NCBI RefSeq assembly: GCF_029542785.1
Contig: NC_083370.1
Coordinates: 1,426,001-1,490,000, forward strand
Direction of reading: 5' to 3'
DNA length: 64,000 nt
DNA from: Malassezia japonica
Lineage: Eukaryota; Basidiomycota; Malasseziomycetes; Malasseziales; Malasseziaceae
The translations under genes and the position numbers were made by a program. Shown piece after piece: positions 29,341 through 39,548 of the stretch. The stretch's first letter is position 1; every line of letters begins with the position of its first letter. Under the pieces are notes generated by a model. That model saw only the letters and a list, made by a program, of their open reading frames with translations, was not told where the DNA came from and made no database searches.

Positions 29341-30933
29341 ATGGAAGGAGACGCTGCGACGCAGCAGAATGCTTTCATCCGGTTCCTGATTGCGGTCAAG
29401 ACCTTCTTTTGGGAGGTGTGGTTTGAGCCGCTTTTGACCACGCTCGGCATCTACGAACCGCCGGACCGGACCTATGGCCGGTGGGCGATTCCGTTCAGCA
29501 AGATGGAGGAGCGTCTGCACAACAACCCGGATGTCACCTGCTCGTTCCACAAGACGATGATGCCGAACGGAAAGGACTTTGTGTGGTACCAGGTTTGGGA
29601 AGACAAGCTGGCCATGCGCGCGACAGGTCGCGAGGCTGACATGGTTTTCTGCCACGGTACTGGTGTGCACTCCGGTACGCTTGCAAGCCACTCGCGTCGC
29701 TACCTGGATGCCGGCTACCGTCTAATTGTGCCCGACCTTCCTTCGCACGGTTACTCCACTGGTATGCATGTTTACCAGCGCTACATGATGGGCTATGTCT
29801 CTGGTGTGCACCAGGTGATTCACGACGTGGCGCGCCGCGACGCTGAGGCGACCGGTGTGCGCCCGACGAAGGAGAACCGCCGCAAGACCTTCCTTCTCGG
29901 CCTTTCCTTTGGTGGTCTTGTTGCCATTCTCTACCCGCTGTACTACCCTACCTCGCTCCGTGAGGACAACTCGGACCCGAATGAAATTCCTGTGGACGGT
30001 GTGATTGGTGTTGGTCCTATTCTTGGCTGGTCGAAGAAGGATGTCAAGATCGGGCCGGGACTGCGTCTCTTGTCCTCGTTCATTGAACTAATTAAAGCGC
30101 AGCGCATGGAGCTCTTTGTGCCCCACAAGAAGGTGGTCGACAAGGATCCCAAAGTATACAAGCAGCTGATCGATTCCGACATGCGCAGCCACCGCGGTGC
30201 GTTCCGCGTGGGCCACCTTCTCTGTCTGCGTGACGCGATTCTTGACACGGAGAAGATGGCACCGCAGCTCAAGACGCCCATCTTTATCCAGCACGGTGCA
30301 CAGGACCGCGTGGTGCTTCCCGAGACCTCGGTCAAGTTCCTGCGCGACGTGAGCTCGACGGACGTCAAGCTGACGATCTACCCTGTCTGCCAGCATGTCA
30401 TCTACCGCAAGGCTAAGACCGAGACCGAGGACAAGGCCGGTCGTATTGCAGTCTTGGAGGACAACGTCGAGTGGATGAACGAGCGCTGCCCTGGTCACGG
30501 CCACATTGACCGTGGTGTGTCGTTCTCGTCGGACATCTCGGACGGCGACATGAAACCCCCGCCTATGAACCGTATGGCTTCGTTTTCTACGTTCTCGGGC
30601 CCTGGCACGCCTGGTAGCGGTGTCACGCCCAGCGAGTCGCTTCCTGAAACGCCTGGTGCGGATAAGGGTCACGGCGTGGTGACCGACACGCTCCATTCGC
30701 TTACGAGCCAAATCGACACGGCGATCGAGACCGCTGCTACAGCTAGCGCGGTTCCCCGTGTGGACCAGGAGCTTACCAACCGCGGTGCCCGTCTCAGCGG
30801 CCCCAAGGTGCAGCACCCCATCGCCAAGGAGGACGTGCGGAAGGGCGCTAATGACGACTGGACCGAGAAGCGCGTCTACCGTGAGGAGTGGGATCTGCCG
30901 GACGACCTCCGTCCGTACGACATTCTCATCTAA
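29341..30933 (+). CDS. alpha/beta hydrolase, monoacylglycerol-lipase/serine aminopeptidase (S33) type
   Basis: A 530-residue protein. The nucleophile elbow is LGLSFGG (Ser189), the acid is in HGAQDRV (Asp322) and the histidine in VCQHVIY (His352). The oxyanion region is FCHGTGVHSG, followed by DLPSHGYSTG, as in Hydrolase_4 lipases. The first residues (FIRFLIAVKTFFWEVWFEPL) form an amphipathic or membrane-associated helix. The last ~150 residues are Ser/Pro-rich and lack domain features. The likely role is hydrolysis of monoacylglycerols or related esters; the substrate is not decided by sequence. I chose the ATG at 29341 (MEGDAATQQ). No intron. Confidence 0.8.
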   Translation: MEGDAATQQNAFIRFLIAVKTFFWEVWFEPLLTTLGIYEPPDRTYGRWAIPFSKMEERLHNNPDVTCSFHKTMMPNGKDFVWYQVWEDKLAMRATGREADMVFCHGTGVHSGTLASHSRRYLDAGYRLIVPDLPSHGYSTGMHVYQRYMMGYVSGVHQVIHDVARRDAEATGVRPTKENRRKTFLLGLSFGGLVAILYPLYYPTSLREDNSDPNEIPVDGVIGVGPILGWSKKDVKIGPGLRLLSSFIELIKAQRMELFVPHKKVVDKDPKVYKQLIDSDMRSHRGAFRVGHLLCLRDAILDTEKMAPQLKTPIFIQHGAQDRVVLPETSVKFLRDVSSTDVKLTIYPVCQHVIYRKAKTETEDKAGRIAVLEDNVEWMNERCPGHGHIDRGVSFSSDISDGDMKPPPMNRMASFSTFSGPGTPGSGVTPSESLPETPGADKGHGVVTDTLHSLTSQIDTAIETAATASAVPRVDQELTNRGARLSGPKVQHPIAKEDVRKGANDDWTEKRVYREEWDLPDDLRPYDILI

Positions 30934-31075
30934 CCAACAAAGAGTCTATAGAAATGATTGGATACTAGTCCAGGTGGGGCCTGAATATACTGCGCATCTT
31001 TTGACCGTTGACCGCATGTCACACCACGACACCGCCTGTGCATCCCCTCAACTCTCCATGCGTGTGCGTGCATCG

Positions 31076-31085
31076 CTTATATAAG
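31076..31085 (+). promoter_or_regulatory. TATA-like element upstream of MAS2
   Basis: CTTATATAAG lies about 45 bp before the ATG at 31129, at normal TATA spacing for a compact fungal promoter. Confidence 0.45.
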
Positions 31086-31128
31086 CGTCTTGCGTCGTTG
31101 GCCGAGGCGCGTCGCAAGTCGTGGAAGA

Positions 31129-32677
31129 ATGGCCATGCTGAACACGGCGCATTTCGCACGGCTCGCGCACGGGGCACGCGCGGTGCCGACCAGCACGGTC
31201 GTGCCGCTTGCACAGCGTGCTTTTACCTCGTCTACAGCGCCCCAACTCGCTCTCGGGACGGCGGCCGCGGCCGGTGGCGCCACGGGCCGCCCACCGATCC
31301 AGGTATCGACGCTGCCGAACAAGGTGCGCGTCGCCACTGAGCCGATGCCGGGCCACTTTTCGGCGGTGGGTGTGTACGTCGATACCGGTTCGCGCTTCGA
31401 GCGGACGTGGGTGCCCGGTGAGAGTGGCGTGAGCCACCTGCTGGACCGCATGGCTTTCAAGGTACGTGGCAAGACGTCTTACCCAGGCCACGGCCAAGCA
31501 TAGCGCGTCGGATATGGAGCAGTTGATCCAGTCGGTCGGCGGCAACGTGATGTGCTCGTCATCGCGCGAAACGATCATGTACCAATCGTCAGTCTTTAAC
31601 CAGGATGTGCCAACGATCCTGTCGATCTTTGCCGACACCATCCAGAACCCCCTGCTCGAGTCGGAGGAGCTCGCGATCCAGCGCGAGGCGGCCGCGTGGG
31701 AGGTCACGGAGATCTGGAACAAGCCCGAGATGATCCTCCCCGAGCTCGTGCACGCCACCGCGTACATGAACAACACGCTGGGCAACCCTCTGCTGTGCCC
31801 GATGGAGAACCTGCAGGTGATGACCACCGAGAACTTGCGCACCTTTATGGATGCGTGGTACCGTCCTGATCGCATCGTGGTGGCCGGTGCAGGTATGCCG
31901 CACGAGCAGCTCGTCGAACTGAGCCAAAAGCTCTTTGGCCACATGAAGGCGCCGCTGCCCGGCACGCCCGGCGCCGACCCTGTCTTTGCGCAGCTCGCCA
32001 AGGAGCCCGCACAGTACACCGGCGGCGAACTATACCTGAGCAAGCCCGAGCTGGAGTTTACGCACGTCTATGTGGCCTACGAGGGTCTGTCGATCCACGA
32101 CGACGACATCTACACCCTGGCTACGATGCAGATGCTGCTTGGTGGTGGTGGCAGCTTCTCGGCAGGCGGCCCCGGCAAGGGCATGTACTCCCGCCTCTAT
32201 ACCAATGTGCTGAACCAGTACCACGGTGTGGACCACTGCGCCGCCTTCCATCACTGCTACGCCGACTCGGGCCTGTTTGGCATCTCGGCGAGCGTGCACC
32301 CCAGCTTTGCGCCGAGCATCCCCTATATTATTGCGCGCGAGCTCGAGCTGTGCACTGCTGGCGACTACCACGGTAGTGTGACACAGCTCGAGCTGGACCG
32401 CGCCAAAAACCAGCTCAAGAGCAGCCTCGTGATGGCGCTCGAGAGCCGCCTGGTCGAGGTCGAGGACCTCGGCCGCCAGGTCCAGGTGCACGGCCGCAAG
32501 GTGTCAGTCGACGAGATGTGCGAGATGATCGACCGCGTCGACCTGCCCACGCTGCACCGCGTCGCATCGCGTGTGCTCATGACCAGCAAGCCGGCGACTG
32601 TCGTGGTCCAGGGGCAGATGGACGGTATGGAGGATGTGCGCAAGCTGCTCGCCTCGCGCGGCATGGGTTCTGTGTAG
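31129..32677 (+). CDS. MAS2: mitochondrial processing peptidase alpha subunit
   Basis: Exons 31129-31461 and 31487-32677 with a 25-nt intron; 507 residues. The N-terminus (MAMLNTAHFARLAHGARAVP) is a matrix presequence. The splice gives LLDRMAFKATAKHSASDMEQ, the conserved M16-family helix. The inactive-subunit marker is present: no HxxEH zinc site. The flexible glycine-rich loop is GGGGSFSAGGPGKGMYSRLY, used by MPP-alpha to move presequences into the MPP-beta active site. The 3' end converges on the PHD gene with 33 bp between stops. Confidence 0.94.
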
Positions 32678-32710
32678 TTCGTAGAATAGTTCTATGCATG
32701 CTAGTGTACA

Positions 32711-34738
32711 TCAAACCTCCTCGGACATGAAGCTGGACAAGGAGGGGAGGAGCTCAGACTGCAAACGCGGCTTTGGCGTCGCACGGTCCAGATGCAGATT
32801 CATCACCATGCCGGCGCGCTCGACATTCGCCGTGGCACGCGGCCGGATCCGGTCGCGCGACGGGAGCGTCGGCGTGACGGGGTACGGACTGCTGGACGGC
32901 ATGCCATGGCTCTCGTCGCCGTCGTGGCCAGCGCCAAAGAGCGGCGACGAGGCAGGCGGATCGGAACGCAGCGCGTCCCAATGGCCGTGGCGCGGCGTCG
33001 TGGTCGCCTTGTGCGGTGACGCGTGCATGCGGCGGGGCGAGCCGGTCGCCATCGCATGCCGCGCACGCGCGCCGCGCGTTGCGGGCGTCGGCGACTCGGG
33101 GTGCGCCCACGCATCGTGGTGCGCACTGTGAGGGCTGCTGCCGCTCGCAAATGGGGTCTGTGTCGCCCCCCATGCGCTCGCGCTCCCGTTCAAAAGATCG
33201 TGGGGCGTCGCCCAGAGCGACGACGAGAGCTCGCCCGGTGTGCGCATCGCCCACTCGTGCACAGCTCGCGGCCCATGGGGCGTGTGCGTGCCAAACATGG
33301 GCGTCGGCACGCCGGCCTGGGGCGTCTGCATGAGGTAGCGCGACGGTGTCGGGAGGAACTCGTGTGCGACAGGAGGCGTCGCGGATGCATGTGGCGCCAT
33401 GCGGCGCATACGTGCGTCGCCCACAAGCACGTCTGGGGGAACGTATCGGCTGGGCGTCGTAAACATGTCCATGGACGGCGGCGGCGAGGGCGTGCGCCAT
33501 GCACGGTCCGAAGCCGACGAAGAGAGTGGCGAGGTAAGAGGCATGCCGTTCGACTCGGCGCTGAAAGAGGGCCGGGGGTACGGCGGTGCATACACGACGT
33601 CCGCCTCGTGCATCGTCTCGCGCCGGGGGCTCGGCGCAAGCGACAGCATCGCACCTGCACCGTGTTGTACAAGTCCCGAACCGTTCGACGCGGCGCGCTT
33701 TTCGTCCGACACGGAGCGGTCGTAGCAGTCGTCACACACCCACTCGTCGGTGCCGAGCTGGTCGACGTGCCCGACGCCGACACAGGCCAAGTGTAGCCAG
33801 CGCGTGCAGCCGTCGCACTGGACCATGTCCATGTGCTGGTCAGTAAAGCCACAGCGGCAGCCCATCACCGGCGCAATACCCCGCGCAGCAAGCGTGTGCG
33901 AGGTGAGAGCGACACGGCGGCGAACGCGACGCTTGGGCGGCGTATTTGCCGTGGGCCGTGGCGCGCGGTGGCCGTCGGACGAAATCCACAGGTCCTTGAC
34001 ATTGGTATGGCGCAGGCGGCGCATGCGGTGCGCTCGGCACTGGTCGCGCAAAAATTTAGCGACCATCGGGTGGTGAAAGTGGTCCGCTGCACTGTCGCTT
34101 TCTTCGTCGTCCGACTCGCTGGGCGACGGGCTCATTAGCCAGTGCTCGATGCCGTGGCGCCGCGTCTTGGCCTGCTGCGCAATCGCATCGCACGTCCCTC
34201 GCCAGGCATTATCCGGCGCATCGGGCCAGGCCAGCGACGGAAATTCGACATTCGCGCCGAGCAGCGTGCCCGAGGCGCCGCCGAGGCGTGGCGCGTAGTT
34301 CGGCGTGGGCGGCGTGCGGCCTGGCGACGGCTTTTCGCCCAGCATCGCCGGGGGCATCACCACGCGGCCGAGTCCTTCGACGTACACCGGGCACAAGGTG
34401 CAGCTCGACGACGACGGCTCGCCGCTGTACGACGGGTGAGAAACGTGGGTCATGGGGTCCATGCGCGCCTCTGGCACCGCAGGGACTTGCGGCGGGGATG
34501 GTGGAGGCGACGGCGGCCCCGGGCGCTCACTGCGCATCGCAACGTGAGCGCGGCCATAGGAGCTGCGAAGCGCATACTGCGTGCGTCCCCACGCACTCCG
34601 CCGGGACTTTTTTGGTGACGAACGCGGGGTACGTTTCCGCATCGACTTCTGAGGTGTTTTGAGAGCGCCAACTCGTGGCAAGGGCTTGCGTGGCGTACTG
34701 CCTGGCGGCATTGGGGATGCCAATGACCTGCCCAGCAT
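32711..34738 (-). CDS. PHD-finger protein
   Basis: A 675-residue protein with one PHD finger at about residues 292-337: CRCGFTDQHMDMVQCDGCTRWLHLACVG then DEWVCDDC, giving a C4-H-C3 zinc pattern with the aromatic Trp of a methyl-lysine reader. The N-terminus is basic (KSMRKRTPRSSPKKSRRS), consistent with nuclear location. The remainder is Ser/Pro/His-rich with repeated TPSRY motifs (FTTPSRYVPP, LPTPSRYLMQ) and many TP sites, suggesting phosphorylation. No catalytic domain is visible, so this is a chromatin reader or adaptor. No intron is needed from the ATG at 34738. Confidence 0.78.
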   Translation of the reverse strand: MLGRSLASPMPPGSTPRKPLPRVGALKTPQKSMRKRTPRSSPKKSRRSAWGRTQYALRSSYGRAHVAMRSERPGPPSPPPSPPQVPAVPEARMDPMTHVSHPSYSGEPSSSSCTLCPVYVEGLGRVVMPPAMLGEKPSPGRTPPTPNYAPRLGGASGTLLGANVEFPSLAWPDAPDNAWRGTCDAIAQQAKTRRHGIEHWLMSPSPSESDDEESDSAADHFHHPMVAKFLRDQCRAHRMRRLRHTNVKDLWISSDGHRAPRPTANTPPKRRVRRRVALTSHTLAARGIAPVMGCRCGFTDQHMDMVQCDGCTRWLHLACVGVGHVDQLGTDEWVCDDCYDRSVSDEKRAASNGSGLVQHGAGAMLSLAPSPRRETMHEADVVYAPPYPRPSFSAESNGMPLTSPLSSSASDRAWRTPSPPPSMDMFTTPSRYVPPDVLVGDARMRRMAPHASATPPVAHEFLPTPSRYLMQTPQAGVPTPMFGTHTPHGPRAVHEWAMRTPGELSSSLWATPHDLLNGSASAWGATQTPFASGSSPHSAHHDAWAHPESPTPATRGARARHAMATGSPRRMHASPHKATTTPRHGHWDALRSDPPASSPLFGAGHDGDESHGMPSSSPYPVTPTLPSRDRIRPRATANVERAGMVMNLHLDRATPKPRLQSELLPSLSSFMSEEV

Positions 34739-34965
34739 CGCCGACGGGGTCTACCTGCACTGCAATCAGGGCGACGCAGGTGGAGGACGCTCGTGGCGGC
34801 GAATGCGGCTCCTTCCGCTGCCACGCGTCGGGAAGCGCGCGGCACGCAGACACGGGCCAATGGGACATGGGAAAATACGCGCGCGACGTGCCACGCGTAA
34901 ATAGACGCGCAGGGCGTCCGCTCCTTGCAGTGCATGCTTATGTCATCCAGGGTATCTCGTGGGCA

Positions 34966-37898
34966 CTATGCAGAGGGCGCCGTGAGGCGCTCGAGCTGGG
35001 CTTGGAGGTGCCTGGGTTAGCCAAGGGACGTACCGAATTCGTGCCTCGTCACGCGCACGGGACTCGCGGGCGCCAAGGCGCTCGCGTTTCACACGCTCCT
35101 CCGCCTCTTTGACGCGCTGCTCGAGCTCGCGCAACCGCACGGACCACCGCCCGGGCGAGTCGGCACCGGACGCGCCGCGCGCGCCGGGTGCGTCGCGCAC
35201 ACGCGCAAGCTGTTGCTTGAGCGAGGTGTTGGTGCGCTGCAGATCCGCGAGCTCCGTCTCCGTATCCACAATGCGGCGGCGCCACTGGGCTTGCTTCGCG
35301 GCAGCCGCCTTGATCGAGCGCTCAATACGCTCAATCTGGCTCCAGCGCGACTCTTGCTGCCGCCGCAGCGCGGCGAGCTGATCGGCCTGGCTGCGCTCGA
35401 GCGCACGCGCACGCTGCTCAAACGTGCTCTGCACCGCAGCCAGGCGCCGCACCAGCTGCAGCAGCCGCTCGCTAAACTGGGGGAGGTGGGTGTGAACAAG
35501 CTTGGCTTCGGACGAGGTGCCATCGTCGCCCACGTGCTTGCGCTGCGTCAGAGGGGGTACGTACAATGGTGCCGGTAGTCTGGTCCGCGCCCGCCAGCGC
35601 CTTGGTCAGCGTCTCGTAGACAGTAGCCAGCAGACTGTTGCGCTCCGCAAGCTGCGCTTGCTGCTGCGCATCGCCGCGGCGCGCCGTGCGGCTGCTCTGC
35701 TCAGACATACGCGAGCGTGTGCTCGACGCCGCGAGGTCGTGCCGCGCCTCGTCGAGAGATCGCTGATTCTGGTCCAGACGCTCTTGCGCACCGACACGCG
35801 TCCGCGTCTCGGTCTGGAGTGCAGTGACCAGCTCTTTCGTCTCGGCCTTGAGGCGCTGCGACTCGGCCTCGGCGTCCTGGCAACGGTCCTCCATGCTCGC
35901 CAGCTCGTCCTGGACGCGTTCCAGCTCGGCGGCGAGGCGCTTCGACTCGCGCTGGTGGCGCGCACGCTCCGCTTCGATCGTCTGGCGCTCGGTGGCCTGG
36001 TCCTCGCTGCGGCGCAGCTGCTTGGTGTCCTGCAGCTGCATCGCACGCTGCAGCTGAGCATGCTCCTTTTCGAGCTGCTGCTTGTCGCTGCGGGTCTGCA
36101 CGAGCTGGCGCTCGAGCGACTCGATGAGCTCGTTCTTGGTCTGCAGCGCGCGCTGCGTCTGCACTTCGGTCGAGTCGTAGCGATGGGACCAGGACGAATC
36201 GGCGCGCTCGCGTGCCGTCTCTTCATCCTTGAGGTCCTTGACGAGCTCGACGAGCTTCTCGTTCAGACGGGTGTTGAGCTCCTCGAGCTCGCTGCGCTTG
36301 GCACTGTGCCGATCGACGGCGTCGAGCAAAGAATCGCGCTCGGTGCGCAGCTGGTCCACATCGACCGACAGTGCATCGACCGACTGCTGCGCCTCGTGGA
36401 GCTGCACGGCGGTATCCGACAGCTTCTCTTTGAGCGCCTGCGAGAGGCCTTCGTGGTAGGAGTGCGCCTCTTCAAGCGACTGCTCCAGACGCTGCACCTC
36501 TTCGTCGAGCTCGCGCGCTTGGCTCAGCGCGGCCATCTCAGACTGCGTCCGGACCGCGAGTTCGTTCTCGAGCGCGGCATATGCGGCCTCGGCCTCGCGC
36601 TGGACCTGGTCGAGGCGGTCGAGCTCGCCGTCCTTCTCGGCGACCAACAGACGCTCAGCATCGAGCGCATCTTGCAGCGAGCCAATCCGCTCGCTCTGCT
36701 CCTCGACCTGGCGCTGGAGGTGCACCATCGCCTCGGCATCAGGGGCATCCGGATTCTCGTGGAAGTAGTCCAGCTCCTTCTCGGCGTCGATCAGATCGGC
36801 ACGCAGCTTGTCGATGAGCTCGTCGCGCTCGGCAATGTCCTCGTGCAGCTCGTCCACCTCGGTCTGGTGGCCACGCTGGCGCTGCGTGTCGTCGCGCAGC
36901 ACCGCAAGCTCATCCTCCAGGACAGCGCGGCCGGCTTGCTCGCTCCGCAGCTTGGCCTCGAGCGAGGCGATCCTAGCGTCGTCCGGACGCGCCGCAGCCG
37001 CCTTGGCCTCGGCCGCAGCCGCGCGCTCCTCGGCACGACGCAGCTGTTCTTGCAGCACATCATAGTCCTGGACCTTCGTCTCCCACCCTTTGACCTGCTT
37101 GTTCACCGTCTTTAGCGCCTGATCCTGGCCTTTGACCAGGTCATTGAGCTTCTGGAGGCGGCGCACGTAGCTCAACTTCTCCTGCCGCAGCGAAATAACC
37201 TCTGCACCGACGTCCTCGGGACTCATGTTGCGCCGGTGAAAGTCGACCTCGATCTTGAGATCGTCGCGTTCCGCAGTCAGCTGGTCAATCTTTTGCTGCG
37301 TCGACTTGATCGAGATGCCGGCCGCAGTGCGCCGCTTCATCTCTTGCACGCCCCACTGGCCCGAGTTGGAGCGGTCGCCAGTCGCATCGCCCTCCTCCTC
37401 CTCGAGCAGTTCGTCCACCGCCTCGTTGCCGCGCATCAGCTGGCTGGCACGCAGCGATGTCGAGAGCGACGAGTCGTCGTGGTCCCACGTCGAGTCCTCT
37501 GCCGCAGGCGTGGTATACGAGCTGCTCTTTCCGGTCGTCCGTGGCGTCGTAGAGGCAGATTGCGGAGGCTTGCGCGGCGTCGCCGACGCGGAACTCGTCG
37601 ACTTGCGCGGCGTCGCAGCAGGGTCTGGCAGCGCAGTGGGCAGCGGCTCATCCATCAGGTCGCCAGAAGACGACTCTTCTGCTGAGTGCCGCTCGCTTGC
37701 CATGCTATCTTCTGTCGTGGAGAGGAGCAGGGCGCCGCGAGGATCGGAAGTCGCCTGCAGGTCAATGCTGCTATCCGACTCCAGGCCCAGCGTCTGGTCG
37801 TTATGGACAGACGCAAGAGTCTGGTCTAATGATGCATCCTGTGCATCCTGTGTGCCTTTCTCCCAGAGCGCCTTGAGCTCATTGATACGCTTGGACAT
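34966..37898 (-). CDS. long coiled-coil protein, possible spindle-pole/cytoskeletal scaffold
   Basis: Exons 37898-35565, 35542-35034, 35011-34966 with two 22-nt introns; 962 residues. The N-terminal ~190 residues are Ser/Thr-rich with repeated TPRK motifs (ATPRKSTSS, ATPRKPPQS). From about residue 200 to the end it is almost continuous coiled coil. A block at its start (QQKIDQLTAERDDLKIEVDF, then LRQEKLSYVRRLQKLNDLVK) resembles, weakly, the CM1/centrosomin N-terminal motif of gamma-tubulin-complex tethers such as Mto1 and Pcp1. Splicing restores TGTIRKHVGDDG and, at the end, ARIRHLQAQLERLTAPSA. Function is inferred only from architecture; a golgin- or tropomyosin-like role is not excluded. 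Confidence 0.7.
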
Positions 37899-38227
37899 CG
37901 TCACCGCCCAAGAGGCACAGGCAAAGGTACGCGTGGATCAACACGTTCGGTCGCGCCCCACTTTGTGGTCACGTGATATGAGTGGCCGACGGGGATCGAG
38001 GGCTATGGCGGTCGGCGACGACGACGGCAAAGTACGTCGCTCGCGAGCAGTTTGTAGTGGAGAGGGGCGAGACGGTACTCGCACGAATTACAAGCGTGAT
38101 GCGCTCGACACACTCGACGCACGCGACTGCACAAGATCCGCGCTCGGCGACGTCACCTTGGCAACGTCGTTGGTGCGATACACACATCATATACCGCAGG
38201 ATATAGGGCTACACGCAGCGCCAAAGC
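37899..38227. promoter_or_regulatory. 329 bp gap upstream of the coiled-coil gene, with CACGTG
   Basis: CACGTG at 37970-37975, 72 bp upstream of the coiled-coil start codon. The other end is the 3' side of QCR9. No gene or repeat seen. Confidence 0.45.
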
Positions 38228-38598
38228 CTACTCGTCATCCTCCTTGATGTACTTGGTAGTGTTAGCACATGTTCGATAAGGTAAGTGCACGTACGTTTTG
38301 ACGGATGTCCTTCCACTGCTTCTGTAAGAATCAAGCCGTGCGCAAGCGCAAAGGCATGTGTTAGTATGATCCTTCATGATCCCGCAATACGCACTCCCTG
38401 GTTGTGCTTGTCCCAGTAGATCTGGGTAGCCGTGTCGAAGCCAATGCCGAAGACGAAGGCGCCAGTGAGGATGGTGCCGACGCTGTTATGGACCGCAAAG
38501 GCGGTCTAGTTAGCCCTGCTCAATCCGCGCACGCAAAATACATACTAGATCGAGTTACGCTGCACGAAAACGTTGTAGAGCGTGTTTGCAATCGCCAT
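38228..38598 (-). CDS. QCR9: ubiquinol-cytochrome c reductase subunit 9
   Basis: Exons 38598-38546, 38482-38395, 38321-38295, 38251-38228; introns 63, 73 and 43 nt; 63 residues, the normal size of Qcr9. The product reads MAIANTLYNVFVQRNSIYVG, TILTGAFVFGIGFDTATQI, then YWDKHNQGKQWKDIRQ and KEDDE. It has one membrane helix and the family's acidic C-terminus. Qcr9 is a small subunit of respiratory complex III at the inner mitochondrial membrane. Exons 3 and 4 are only 27 and 24 nt. The last acceptor (AAG) and the second donor (GTGCGT) are non-consensus, so these two boundaries are less certain, but family alignment supports them. CACGTG lies at 38677, 79 bp upstream. Confidence 0.87.
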
Positions 38599-38676
38599 GG
38601 TGACCGTGGTTGCAAATGCGCGGAACCTCCGTCTGACAAATCGCGGGCCTCTCCGGCCTCTGCCGATTGGCTACGT

Positions 38677-38682
38677 CACGTG
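38677..38682. promoter_or_regulatory. CACGTG upstream of QCR9
   Basis: In the 85 bp between the QCR9 start codon (38598) and the UBX-gene stop codon (38684), both on the minus strand. Confidence 0.45.
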
Positions 38683-38683
38683 A

Positions 38684-39443
38684 CTACTTGCCGCCGGTGC
38701 CTTTGAACCACTGCGTGAGCCGTGCGCAGGGACCTACCTTGGGGAACTTGCGCTTCTCGCGCGCATTTTGAGCATCCGACGGCGCATCGTCGGTGCTTTT
38801 GTGCCGCACGGACGGCACTTGTGTCGTAAAGGAGGGTGCAGGGGGCATCTCACGTGCATTCGAGAGCAGTTCGGAGCGCAAAGGCGCAGGCGCGTCCGTC
38901 GCTGGGTCAGTAGAGCGGCGTACCATTGCGCTGCGCATCCATCCATCGTATCCCTAGCACGGCCGCCGGCGCGAATCCCAGCTGAATGAGTGTAGCAGAG
39001 GCGCCCTGCGCGCGCGGAAAGTCGCGCTTCGGCGGCGACTGGAATAGCACATAGTCACCGGCAGCCTGCACGGAATTGTCGACCAACGCGTAGACGTCAT
39101 TGATCGTGGCGTTATGCGGAAAGACCTGCTCGATCTGCGTGCGGTCCGCAAAACGCACGCGGATCCGCACCGAGTCGTACTGCTTCTTCGCACGCCCTTG
39201 CGCCTCAGCCTGGCGCGCACGCATCGCGCTGGTCATCAGGGGTGCATTGGGGCCATGCCGCTGCTGCACGGCATCCGCAAACGCGGTACGCAGCTCGGCC
39301 GGCGTCGGCTCAAAATTGTCGCTCTCGGGGGGCGGGGGAGCTGGCGTTAGATGGCTCTACGTACCATATACACGGCTGTTTGGTGCACGGTATACAGCCA
39401 CGGGCGTGCTCCCTGCGCCTGCAGGTGGCTCGTTCGCGCTCAT
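38684..39443 (-). CDS. UBX-domain protein (ASPL/TUG/Ubx4-like)
   Basis: Exons 39443-39365, 39340-38924, 38901-38738, 38710-38684; introns 24, 22 and 27 nt; 228 residues. The UBX beta-grasp fold is central: YDSVRIRVRFADRTQIEQVF, NATINDVYALVD, YVLFQSPPKRDFP and TLIQLGFAPAAVLGIRW. The R-x-R/FP pair expected to dock Cdc48/p97 is represented by the RVRF and SPPKRDFP segments. The N-terminus (VYRAPNSRVYAPPPPESDNF, EPTPAELRTAFADAVQ) resembles the region preceding UBX in ASPL/TUG. The tail ends KFPKWFKGTGGK. Such proteins are adaptors of the Cdc48 ATPase. Three introns in a gene this small show how far splicing is needed for correct models here. Confidence 0.83.
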
Positions 39444-39508
39444 GGTCGCCAGCAAAGCGCCACAGTGCACGGCCGCGTTATGCTTAGTAAGCTGTGGAGG
39501 TGCTCGGA

Positions 39509-39541
39509 CGGTTCCTTGGCGGTTCCTTGGCGGTTCCTTGG
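39509..39541 (+). repeat. three perfect 11-bp tandem repeats in a divergent promoter
   Basis: The unit CGGTTCCTTGG is repeated three times head to tail, ending eight bases before the start codon at 39549. It could be a regulatory array or a leader-region repeat in the mRNA. Confidence 0.8.
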
Positions 39542-39548
39542 CACAACC

